The position numbers and the translations under genes are program-made. From NCBI GenBank assembly GCA_036417435.1, contig CM070918.1:31689523-31753522 (forward strand): 64,000 nucleotides of DNA. Reading direction: 5' to 3'. The stretch comes from Inia geoffrensis (Eukaryota > Chordata > Mammalia > Artiodactyla > Iniidae). How positions within the stretch are numbered: the first letter of the stretch is position 1; every line of letters starts with the position of its first letter. Shown one piece after another: positions 1 to 10,419 of this stretch. The notes under the pieces are model-generated. The model made no database searches and was not told the origin of the DNA. It saw nothing but the letters and a program-made list of their open reading frames with translations.

Positions 1-1058
1 GTAATAATTGTGAACGAGCTGAGTATTTTTTAATGATTTTCTGTCTTATACCCAAAGCAAATAAGCCAAATGCTTACTCAAAGCCGAGGGGGGAGTGAGG
101 GTGGGGCTTGGTTTTGCAATTTCTTTTTTTTTTTCTATAGTCTTTCTTCTTCCACTGAAAGTGTCTATAAAATTTTTAAAGGAAAGTAGGTTGCTAAAAC
201 GTACTTAATTTGCCATGATAGATTGAGTCCATGCTTCAGTGACTGTAATTGAATCTGTGACCTATTTCTTTAGTAAAGTAGAAATAGTCTCTGGGGTTTT
301 TGTCACTACCATCTTTTAATGAAATTCAAAAAGACTGTCAAAATGTCTGCACTTTTTCTACTGGTTGTTAATATTATTACTTTAGAATTTGTTACTTTTT
401 AATTAATCTTAATAAATGTGTACACACTCTGCAGCTGGCTGTTGGAAATGCTAGACATTGATTCTTCACTGTCATAAGGCAAAGCAAAATCAACAGGACA
501 GAAAGGGCAGAGTGGCCAGGAAAGGTCTGGACACATTTTGGTTCCACTTTCAAAAAATACTTTAATGCATCCGTTTAGAGAACCTGCCCTGAGAAGAAGG
601 GTGCACAGAGCATCAGCAGGAAAACGCTGAGGAGCTGCCCCCATGGCCCTCTTCTTGCTGGTGCCACCACTAACCGCTCCATCTTTGCTTTATGGGCTGC
701 AAACCTGACAAGCCGAGGGCCTCAGGAGCAATATTTTATTGACAAAACGTAAGAGAAAATATGTTTGGCTGCTTTTAAGCCGTGGCGTAGGAGGGTGTTA
801 CAGAACCAGATGGCTCAAATTAGTCTTTCATTTGCCAGGATGATGGGAAAACACTGCCTGGTTCAACAACTTAAATGGTGGTGGCTGCCTTGCCAATAGC
901 TGGTTGGCTGTGATTTCAAGGGGCAGTTAGTTGTTCCTTCAGAGTCCAAAAGGACCCAAGGCTCCAGTTCTGAGGTCCATCTCCTACTGTGGCAGGGGTG
1001 GGAGGGAGAAGCAATGTCTTCAGGTCTTGGCCATGGTGGTGTCCACAGGAAAGTTTTG
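1..1058. other. Unassigned AT-rich non-coding sequence
   Basis: I see no recognisable gene or repeat here. The stretch contains short T- and A-runs and small open frames below 85 codons with no family resemblance. A cytosine-rich patch around 600-700 is too short and CpG-poor to be an island. Confidence 0.4.
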
Positions 1059-1208
1059 CAGTGGTTTTCAAACATGGCCCCAGACCACAGCATCAGTATC
1101 ATCTAACCTACTGAATCAGAAATTCAGTAGCTGGAATGGGGTCCAACAATCTTTGTTTTATAAGCCAGCCACACAATTCTGATGCTCACTTGAGTTTGTG
1201 AACCACTG
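1059..1208 (-). mobile_element. MER5A-like hAT DNA transposon fossil
   Basis: The element starts with CAGTGGTTTTCAAA and ends with TTGTGAACCACTG, the near-complementary terminal repeats of MER5-type non-autonomous hAT-Charlie elements. The interior carries the degenerate 'gcatcag..atcatct' and 'actgaatcagaa' blocks of the family in reverse orientation. Its length of about 150 bp is slightly below the family consensus, and it has no coding capacity. The family call is from memory of the consensus. Confidence 0.75.
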
Positions 1209-1839
1209 GGCTACAGAAACGAGTTGGGGTGGCTGGAGCACGGAGATGGGGGTAAGTGGTGGAAAATGAGTCACATTAGGTTCAAATTGAGAACCATCAG
1301 ATATACTCTCGTTTCCCAAATATACTCAGGGCTTTTCCGTCTCTTTGCCACTGATGTTTCTTCTGGCAAAAAGCATCATCTTTCCCCCTCCCGCTTCAAT
1401 CTCTTCCTAATCTCTAACTTTTAAAAATCTTAGCCATTTCCAAGGCTATTTCATGGGTCCCGACCCTATGAGGCCTGACTCTCCGAGGAGCACGCAGTCT
1501 GTCTCTTCGCTGAAACCGCAAGGCTGTGACTTTTCTTGCAGCACTTATATTTAGCTTTGTGCCCCTAGGAAACAAACCGTTGTGGGCAGGTGCTCTGCCG
1601 TAATGTCTATTATGATTCAAGGAACAGAGGAGATGTTAAAATGACTTTTGAAACATAGGGATATTCACTCAGTGGAAAAGGTAGACAACAGCTAGCTTAT
1701 CCGTATCTGCTGGGTAAGTATCTCAGTTCTCCTCTTTGTCCAGTAATCAAGGTAGATCTCCATTCACAGGCCAACGGACGGACCTCATTGTAGGAATGCT
1801 CTCAAGATACAACTAACGACTCAATTTGACACACACTGT

Positions 1840-2480
1840 GTAGACTGCCAGGTCTCTTGCTAAGTGCTTGTGCCTTAGTGATAAACAAAATGCAGTCCTT
1901 GCTTTTGAAAAAGCTCATATTCTAATGGGAAAACAGCACATAAACAGATATTTCAATGTACCACCATAAGTAGAGAGGCATGCACGAAGTCTGATGTAAG
2001 CACAGAGCACAACCCTCCTTGTACCCATCTCTTGGGGCTATAAGGAAGGCTGTTAGAAAAGATGTTTGTGTTAAGTTTTAAAGGCGAGAAAGAATAACCA
2101 GGTAAGAAGAGTATAGAAGAGTGTTCCAATAAAGAACAGTGCAAAGGCATGGAGGTATAACATAGTAGCATGGTAAGGGTCAAGGGATACATGGATTTCA
2201 CATACTCTGGCATTATTAGAGCATAAATTTCTAGTTGAAGACTGGCAGAAGGTAAGGTTGTATCACTGACCAGGGGACCAGATCACACAGGGCTTTACTG
2301 TCCATGCTAAGGAATTTAAGATTTATTCTAGAGGGCTTAGAGAACAAAAGAAGAGGAGTAGTGGTTAGATTTGCATTTTAAATAGATTGTTCTGGCTCCA
2401 GTGGTAAGGAGAGTTTCAACGGGATGAGGCTAGATGGTGATGAGAGAGGACAAGATGAGCCCTGGGCATTTGCAGATTTC
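1840..2480 (-). mobile_element. Old L2 LINE fragment
   Basis: Read on the minus strand this matches the 3' part of L2 (CR1-like LINE). The landmarks on the plus strand run in the expected antisense order: 'tgccaggtctcttgctaag', 'aaagctcatattctaatggg', 'agagtgttccaa', 'gtgcaaaggcatgg', 'agggctttactgtccatgc', and 'gatttgcattttaaatagatt'. The copy is heavily mutated and non-coding. L2 activity ended before placental radiation, so this is inherited background. Confidence 0.6.
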
Positions 2481-3477
2481 CCCAGGGGACATGGAGTGGG
2501 ATTCACTCTCAAACCAATTAGAACAATGAGCTCTTTCTCATTAGGAGCAAAACCCGAGCAGAGTACAGTTCTTGAGTGAGACACAGCAGGCCTTGCACTA
2601 GGTAAATGGACTGGTAGCCAAGCTGGTTTGGATGCGAATGGCTTGTCGTATAAGTGGCCACACCACCCCCTTCATTTGATTGATAACGATTTCCAGCCTG
2701 TGCACTTGAAGCTAACAGGCCATAATGGCTCGAATGGGCAGTCATCGGTCATTATCATCCTCTCCACAAGCCTCCAGACAGACTGACTTGGAGTCATTAC
2801 TATTCCCTCTCAGTCCTGCCATCTACATTTTTATAATTTCCTAGCACATGTCACTCGATCTACCAAATAATACCCGTTTTTAGATACTTTCTTAGAGCAA
2901 ATGCTGGAAAGAAGGTTTTTCAAGTACTTGCTCTTCGTGCTGAAATTTAGACCATTGTTATTTAAAGTCCTAAACATCAGTCTGTTCCCATAATCAGGCC
3001 CCCAAGATTTGTGAAGAGAAAATAGGAATCCCAAAGAATCGTTATCACTCAATGTTTTAACATTTAAAACATTTCTCATAGAATTTTGATGTTTGGAAAA
3101 ACACTCATCACCTGTGTTGTCCTGCTGACTCATCACTGTGATTTTGTGAGTATTGGTGTCACCTCTAGGAGCTCGGGTACAACATCTTGCTAGATAGTAA
3201 GACCCCAGCTAGTAAGACTCTAGAATTTGAACCTAGGACATGGCTCCTACCGCCTTGCTCTGTTTTCCCTTCCCTCTGGAACAGAATACCTTGACTAAAG
3301 GTGACTGGAGGAAGGAAGACAGTCAGAGAGATGGAAGGAGGCACTAAGAAAATGGTGAAGATGAAGATTTTGCTTTGGTACCACTACCTGCTCCTTTTAT
3401 AATCTCTACCCCCAAGTGGCCCATCTCCTTGGACTACTTTCCAGAGAAAAAGTGGGAATAAAAAAGATTTTTAAAAC
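2481..3477. other. Unassigned non-coding sequence
   Basis: No recognisable gene or repeat. The longest open frame, about 100 codons on the minus strand at 2831-3136, has no family resemblance and no supporting signals. The segment ends at the target duplication of the next L1 piece. Confidence 0.4.
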
Positions 3478-3809
3478 TTGATTTCATTCTGAATGATACT
3501 GCTTATATATAGAATCTGAAAAGAATGATACAAATGAACTTATTTACAAAACAGAAGCAGACTCGCAGACATAGAGGACGAACCTATGGCTACCAGTGCG
3601 GGTAAGGGTGGGGAGGGATAGTTAGGGAGTCTGAGATTGACATGTACACACTGCTAGTATTCTGTAACAACCTAATTAGGAAAATAATTTGAAAAAGAAT
3701 AGATACATGTATATGTATAACTGAATCACTTTGCTGTACACCTGAAACTATCACAACATTGTTAATCAACTGTACTCCAAAATAAAATAGTTTAAAAAAT
3801 TGATTTCAT
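3478..3809 (+). mobile_element. L1 3' end with 10-bp target duplication
   Basis: A 5'-truncated L1 of about 312 bp (3488-3799) holds only the end of ORF2 and the 3' UTR. It includes the cetartiodactyl-type 3' block 'tgaatcactttgctgtacac' and ends in AATAAAATAG plus an A-rich tail. The target duplication TTGATTTCAT is at 3478-3487 and 3800-3809. Both copies are exact, which fixes the insertion boundaries. It has no coding capacity. Confidence 0.85.
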
Positions 3810-6429
3810 ATTTAATCAGTGCGAAACCACACCATCTATCCAAATTCTACTCCAAATTCAAGGCCTAGCACAATCTTAACCATTCTTTCACTCTTAAAGC
3901 TTACATTCAGTTACTTTCCCTTGGTATCTACCAAAAGAAATGGCCGACAACCCAGTATTTAATGACATCCTGTCACTTGCTGTTTACTATTAGTCCAGCC
4001 TCATCAGCAATGCTAAAATCTCAGCTATCCAGAAAATAAATCCAACACAGTAGCGGTTTTCCTGATAACTGATGGCATTCTTCTGTAGGCCCAAGCTTTT
4101 TTGAAAACAAAGTGTAAAAATTTTGACCAGAAGTGCATTTATGGTATATCTTGTATACCTGTCTTTTTAAACATCTTTGCCATGCATTACATTACTACGT
4201 GTAATACATACAAACTAGATGTAATACATACAAAGACGCATTACATCTTTGCCATGCATTATTGCATTGTGCCTTATTACTAGGTGTCCCTGTACTTAAT
4301 GCCCTCATACTCTAGAGCCTTCTGACTTTTATCAAATCTCTCCTCTCTTATTTACAGAGGCTTTCAGCCATCCACACACCTGCAGTAGAAATCTACCACC
4401 TTTCAATTCACTGCTCCCCAAGTGCTATAAGCTTGGAAATCAGAGAATCATATTTGTTAGATCCGTAAGCAAAATATGAGTAAATAGGGCTCCAGTTAGG
4501 GATAAAGGTACTATCTCATTATCTGGGCTGACCAAAGATTTAATTTCTGTCTCCTGGCTGTTTTCTAGATAAATTTTCTGGATAAGGGAAATGTTCCTAT
4601 CTACTGCTTTCCTAGGAAATGGTCCTAGGTACTGTTTTCTATAACCATTAGGTAATGTTTTCTTCATCTTCCACAGTGTCCAACACAATGCTGAGCCCAC
4701 AGAAGACATTGAACAAAGTGCTTATTGATTACAGCCTTCATCTACAAAGAGTATCCAATAACGACCAAAAGATTCTTCACACTAGCTGCTATTTTGACCG
4801 CCCTAGGCGTTGCATAGTGCAGTAAAACATGAACACGGCATAATTTTAATTTTGCATCTCTGTAAGCCAACTTAAACTCTTTCTGGAACATGGTTAGATG
4901 TAAGCAAAGTGGTGTGGTCTAGTTACCTTAAGTAAAAAGTGCTGCATCTTCCAAAGAGACCATGGGTTGAGTAACCTCTGGATTAAACATCCACGAATGA
5001 AAACTAAGTAATTGTTAAATTTTTTAAAATCTCATTTCAGATTGTTGTGGTCAATCCCACATTACTGCTGAGAAGAAAGAAGGGGAGAGAGAAAGAAATG
5101 AAAATGGCATCCAAAACTTGGTCCACACAGATGATAGTATATGTTAGTTTTCTTATGTTTTATTTCAACCCTTTGTGGAGAGGATATTAGGGGAATATTA
5201 AGGAATTGCCATAGAAAAGGAAAATAAACTGAAGATATCACATGACTTTATCAAGTGTAAAGTATCACTGAGTTTTGGAAATTACAAAACCTATACAACC
5301 CACTGCAGTGATGACAGTGGGGACTTCTGCCTCCTGAAGTTTTTTCCCGTCCATCTCTGAAACTGCTTTTTAGCATTTTAGAATTGAGAAGAGCCCTAGA
5401 AACCATAGGTCTGACCATCCAAAGGCTATAATCTGGGAAGTCTTAATGACTACATGGTTAGACTATCATATTTTTGCCCCCAGGTACTGACTGAGTCTCA
5501 AAGGTGGCATTCAGCATCTTTGCCTACTGAGATCTCATCCTGCATGTGTAATCTGAGTAAACAATAAGACTCTATTGAATTAAATTCCTCCCTTTAAATT
5601 AGCCTTAATACAGAAAAGGAGGAGACAGGAGGGTTATTATTACAGAGATCAAGTAATTAATTTTGTAAGTTCTATGAAATATTGACGGAAACAATGCAAA
5701 TGAATTTGCAATTAGAACAGCAGACACTCAAATATGTTTATTTATGGAAAAAAAAAGAGATAAAGTGAGTCTGGATCAGTTCATTAGTTTCATGGAATTT
5801 CTCCATCCTGATAAGAGCAATGCACACATGTATTTGAAGCGTTCAATGAAAATTTCAGATGTTGAATAACCAACTGGAACTCCATATAGCTAGATCTAAA
5901 CTTTTTTAAAAATCACTTTTAGAATACATACTGTGCTCAGTATCATTTTAGTCTAATCTTATATCTAGGAGAAATTATCTTAATAATCAAAATTCTCTCC
6001 TCCTAAATTTATATGGGATTTCAGAGTTTTTATATGGAATTTCTGGGTTTTCCTCTTGCTTGATAAGTTCAACTGCAAGAATCTCAAGCAGAAAATCCCA
6101 TCTTTTTTGAAAAACAATGGTTTAAACAAAAGTATTTTGAGCCATTAACTAGGAAATGTAATCCATACAAATAGTACAATCCCTTAGCATGTTAAATAAC
6201 TAAGGTTTAATCAAGGTTTATTATAGTATCTATTATTTAAAATTATGAGCTAGATGTAAAGGATATCTCTGGTTTTTAGCTTCAAATATTCATATACATG
6301 CTCCCAAATGCTCCCAACATGAGCATTAGTATCAAAAATATTATCTACAAGAGAAAATTTACATATTCCTTCTGTATAAGTTCTGGGTTTTTTCCACGAT
6401 CATTTGAATTGATTTGAAATTACAGACCT
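3810..6429. other. Unassigned non-coding sequence with a small local duplication
   Basis: This is mostly unique-looking AT-rich DNA. At 4169-4262 a 19-base block 'acatctttgccatgcatta' occurs twice (about 4170 and 4244), and between the copies 'gtaatacatacaaa' also occurs twice (about 4200 and 4220). Around 5375-5470 the words 'tagaattgagaagagccct' suggest a MIR-type SINE remnant, but weakly. No exon-like frame was found. Confidence 0.4.
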
Positions 6430-6620
6430 ATCAGGATCCAGCCTTGACCCTCGGGGGGCATTTCGCAACCTCACTATTGAAATTTTGGACCGGATAATTC
6501 TTTGTTGTGACAGTGGCTGTCCTGTGCATTGTAGAATGTTTAGCAGCATCCCTGGCCTCTACCCATTAGATGCCAGTAGCTTGTCTCTAGCATTTGACAA
6601 TTGCCAAATGTCAAATTTGT
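6430..6620 (-). mobile_element. MER20-like hAT DNA transposon fossil
   Basis: On the plus strand it carries the MER20 landmarks in antisense order: 'ggataattctttgttgtg', 'gtcctgtgcattgtagaatg', 'agcatccctggcctctac', and 'tagatgccagtagc'. The distal terminal repeat is eroded near 6600-6620. MER20 is a non-autonomous hAT-Charlie element. Some copies act as enhancers in mammalian uterine cells, but nothing here shows that this copy does. Confidence 0.75.
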
Positions 6621-6650
6621 CTGTGGGACAAAAATCCCTTACACAAAATA

Positions 6651-6889
6651 AAAAGTGATTACAGGGCTTCCCTGATGGCACAGTGGTTGAGAGTCCGCCT
6701 GCTGATGCAGGGGACACAGGTTCGTGCCCCGGTCCAGGAAGATCCCACATGCAGTGAAGCGGCTCGGCCCGTGAGCCATGGCTGCTGAGCCTGCGCGTCC
6801 GGAGCCTGTGCTCCGCAACGGGAGAGGCCACAACAGTGAGAGGTCCACGTCCCGTAAAAAAAGAAAAAGAAAAAAAAAAGTGATTACAG
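6651..6889 (+). mobile_element. CHR-type tRNA-derived SINE with target duplication
   Basis: The SINE body (6665-about 6875) starts GGCTTCCCTGATGGCACAG. It has an A-box-like region, a B box GGTTCGTGCCC near 6721 and the shared 'gagcctgcgcgtccggagcc' tail block, then an A-rich tail interrupted by G. The 14-base duplication AAAAGTGATTACAG is exact at 6651-6664 and 6876-6889. This is the hallmark of L1-mediated insertion. Open frames of 60-127 codons over it, on both strands, are SINE read-through and not genes. Confidence 0.95.
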
Positions 6890-8645
6890 ACACGGTATAA
6901 TAAAAAAGAGATCCATGGCACAATAACAAAGAGATCTAACATATAAGTAACTGATAGCCTCTAGAGTAGGAAGGGAGGATAGAAAAAGAGAAATTAGGCA
7001 TAATAAAAGAAAAACATTGCTGAATTAAAGGAAAGAAAGGCCTAATTGAGGCTAGAAAGGACTGTCCATATCCTGGGAAAACACTAAGACGGTCTGGTAA
7101 TGAACTTCAAGGATTAAAAAAAATTCCAGGCAGGAAAAGGCACAAAGGAAAATTTTAACCAAATAAACACTGGAATACTGTTAAAGAACTCCCCATATTT
7201 GAGGCGTGTCACCAAAATGTGTCATTCTTTGTTTGAACTTAGTTTAGAGGTGGGGCCCATAACACAGGGGGAGCCTTCACCTTCCTGGGCCCCTGCTCAG
7301 ACTGTGGACCACAAACTCAGGCACTGCTTAAGCTGACACTGCTGTTTACTATTCTTCCTGGATGCCCACCCCCCTCCTCCTGGATGCCCAAGGGAGGCTA
7401 CCTAATGACCCGCTTCCTTGCCAACAATATTTTTATCTATGGCAGAAGTGTCATTTTAATTTTCAGTAAATTTTAATCTTAACTAAGCTTTCATCTTCAC
7501 TCTTTATTAAGATGGAACAGACTTTTGCTGGTTGATTGGGCACTCCTATTTCTTCTTGTATAGTTGCCTCTTAGTGTACACTGCCCATTTTCCTATCATT
7601 TTGTTCAGTTTTCAAGTTGGGCAACAGTTGCTCTTTGTGAACTGCAAGATGTGTGGAGAGAATGGGCTTCTCCGGTGTGTATTTTATCTTTTGAATTTGT
7701 TTCTGGTGTTCTGATGAACTGAGGCTTTTCATTTTAATGTGGTCAAATCCTTCAAAATTTTCCTTTACAGCCTCTGGGTATCTCATCTTCCTTGGAAAGA
7801 TCTTTATATCACTCTGGGATTATGATAATCTTATAGTTCTAGTGCCAGCATGGCTGAAGGACAACTGATGACAAGAACTCAGATCCTTCTGACCCAATGA
7901 TCAGAAGAACCCTGGGAAAAGAACGACATTTTTAAAAGGGCTATAAATGTAAAACACAAAGATCATACAGGCCAAACAGCAGAAAACCTGAAACTCCCTA
8001 GGTTTATAAAGAAGCCATTGTTGAGCTTAGCTATAATTGGGACAGACAGCAAGGACAGAGGAACACACATTAAGGTCCTATGGTCAGCTACGCTGCCTCT
8101 ATACTGTGCACATATATGCGCATATGCACATGTATATATACAAAACTGACAACTTAATGATTTAATTAAATTCTTCTGAGGGCCCAGAAATAGAAAAACT
8201 GACAGGAACAATACTGATTTGCAATACTCTTTAGGTATCCAGAACTCATATCCCAGTATCTTCATAATCAACTGCGACTTCCAGATTACACACGACTTTG
8301 ATTCAGAAATTTTATAAGCATCCACTCAATTCTCCTTCCTACCATCAGTCAACAAAAAGCCCCAAACAGAGATTTTTCTCAACTACCCCCCACCCTGATC
8401 TCAACCTTGTGCTCCACCTTTCTGGATTAAGCTTCTCTTCACTGAGGGAGCTTGGTTGTCTGCTTTCAGCAAGCTGAGGTCCCCCAGTTTATACTCTGGC
8501 TCCCAAATCCCCACCCACTCCTGAATGATCAGGAGCCACTGTGATGTTTGATCTAAGAGTCTCTGTTGTGACACAGGCAGGTGGCACAGAAGGATTTTTC
8601 CTTCACCACTTAAAGTCCTGCAAATTGCTGGGCACATAATAGATT
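6890..8645. other. Unassigned non-coding sequence
   Basis: No clear gene or repeat. Near 7347-7393 the phrase 'tcctggatgccca' occurs twice about 30 bases apart, a small local duplication. Alternating purine-pyrimidine 'catatatgcgcatatgcaca' lies near 8110. The 120-codon minus frame at 7963-8325 has no family resemblance. Confidence 0.35.
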
Positions 8646-8795
8646 TTAATAGTAACTATAATAATGGCTAACATTTATTAAGCATGTGCTCTGTACCTTA
8701 TGGTACTAAGAACTTCTCATGTATTTCCTCATTTAATCTTCACAAAATCCTTATGAAGTAAAATTATCATATTATTATTATTCCAAATGAGGGAG
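8646..8795 (+). repeat. MIR SINE fragment
   Basis: The MIR core and 3' landmarks appear in order: 'taatggctaacatttatta', 'agcatgtgctctgtacc', 'tttcctcatttaatcttcac', 'aaatccttatgaagta', then a degenerate 'attattattattcc..atgagg'. It is an ancient tRNA-derived SINE, too diverged for a target duplication to be seen. Confidence 0.7.
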
Positions 8796-9440
8796 GGGAT
8801 CCATTTTATTCATTGCAAAGAAATGCTATGATAAATAGTTTTTTGTGGTGAATTTGCCTGCCATGAGCAATGGCATATTGAGAACACAGACTCTTGTCTG
8901 GAATTTTTCAAAATGTAACTAATAATGTTTGTTTCCTACCAAACATCTTGAGGACAGCAGCCTCCCTTCATGAGGGGAATGAGGTATCCATACAGAAAAA
9001 GGTACAGGGATTAAAATGAAAGGAAGGGTAAATAGTTTTAAGGTGTGAAAATAGTAGAATTTTTGAAGGTGGGCTTGGTAAGTGTTAAGGTAAGTATTGA
9101 GGTTTCTTCTAAGCTAGGCCTCACCAGACATTATTATTGGATGTTTCCTAAGGCAGGGACACTGCCCATTTCATTGTACAGATACAGGGTCTGACACTGG
9201 AAGTGAGGAAGTGAGCAAAGGCTAATTCTGCCTCTTTATGTTTTTATACGGACTAGAAATAACTACTGTGACATATAAGGTTTTAAAATTTCTTTAATTC
9301 TCCTGATATACCACTGTTTTATTGTTACTGTTGTTATACTGCACTCGTTTTCAAACAAAATGAAGTCTGTGCCGATTTTAGAAGGCAGCAGAAAGGGTCA
9401 AGTGGATAATCCTGTACCCTGATTTACATCTGGCCTGGTA
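8796..9440. other. Unassigned non-coding sequence
   Basis: I recognise no gene or repeat in this stretch. Confidence 0.35.
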
Positions 9441-10060
9441 GATTAGTTCTCTCTTACTGTGTAACAAATTACCACAACTTTAGCAGCTTAACACAGTTAA
9501 ATTTATTATCTCACAGGTTCCACGGGTCAGTAGGCCAACATGTTTCAGCTGGGTCCTCACAAGGCTGAAAACAAGATGTTGGCCGTCCACTTCCTCATCT
9601 GAAGGTTTAATCAGAGAAATGTCCATTTCCAAGCCCCTTTAGGTGTCTGGAAGAATAATATTTTCTTGATGCTGTATGAAGGAGGTCCCCATGTTCTTGC
9701 TGGCTATTGGCCGAGGAGTGGCTCTTAGCAGCTAGAGGCTGCTCTCAGGGTCTTGCCACACGGCCTGCTCCATAGGCAGTTTACAACATGGCTGTGTAAT
9801 TCCTCAAGACCAACAGGAGATTTTCTATTTCTTCCTTCACAAAGAACCCACCTTTTAAGAACTCACCTGATTAGATCAGACCCACCCAAGATGATCTCCC
9901 TTTACACTAACTCAAAATCAACTGATTTGAGATCTTTATTACATTTGCTAAATCGCTTCACCTTTGTCATGCCAGGTAACCTAATCATGAGAGTAAAGGG
10001 TGTGAACACCAGGGAGCAGAAATCTTGGTGGCTGTCTCAGAATTCTGCCTGCCATACCTG
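9441..10060 (+). repeat. Ancient interspersed repeat, family unresolved, copy 1
   Basis: It opens with 'tgtaacaaattaccacaact', then 'tagcagcttaacacag', 'tttattatctcacagg' and 'gctgaaaacaagatgttggc', and ends near 'aattctgcctgcc'. A second, related copy in the same orientation lies at 37215-37710, which supports it being a dispersed repeat. I remember this phrase set as a common placental repeat but cannot name the family safely. The 151-codon frame at 9753-10208 runs from this repeat into the next SINE and is not a gene. Confidence 0.6.
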
Positions 10061-10179
10061 TGGGTGGAACCAGACTCAGTCTGAAGTTAGACAATGCACC
10101 ATGAGGAAACATGCCAAATCCCTGACGAATGTAGGGAGAAGGCAAAAAGACATAGGGGCGAGGTGGCCTGGAATGAGGA

Positions 10180-10419
10180 CAAAGAAGGAACTATGGGGGC
10201 TTCCCTGACAGCGCAGTGGTTGAGAGTCTGCCTGCCGATGCAGGGGACACGGGTTCGTGCCCCGGTCCGGGAGGATCCCACATGCCACGGAGCGGCTGGG
10301 CCCGTGAGCCATGGCCGCTGAGCCTGCGCGTCCGGAGCCTGTGCTCCGCAATGGGAGAGGCCACAACAGTGAGAGGCCCGCGTACCGCAAAAAAAAAAAA
10401 AAAAAAAGAAGGAACTACG
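10180..10419 (+). mobile_element. CHR-type SINE with target duplication
   Basis: The body runs from 10198 (GGCTTCCCTGACAGCGCAG) to about 10389 and ends in an uninterrupted run of about 19 A. The B box GGTTCGTGCCC lies near 10252. The duplication is AAAGAAGGAACTAT at 10181-10194 and AAAGAAGGAACTAC at 10405-10418, one mismatch. The long homogeneous A tail and little divergence suggest a fairly recent insertion. Confidence 0.94.

Noticed and set aside
9753..10208. A 151-codon plus-strand frame
   Set aside because: It spans the end of an ancient repeat and runs into the start of a CHR SINE; no family resemblance and no exon signals.
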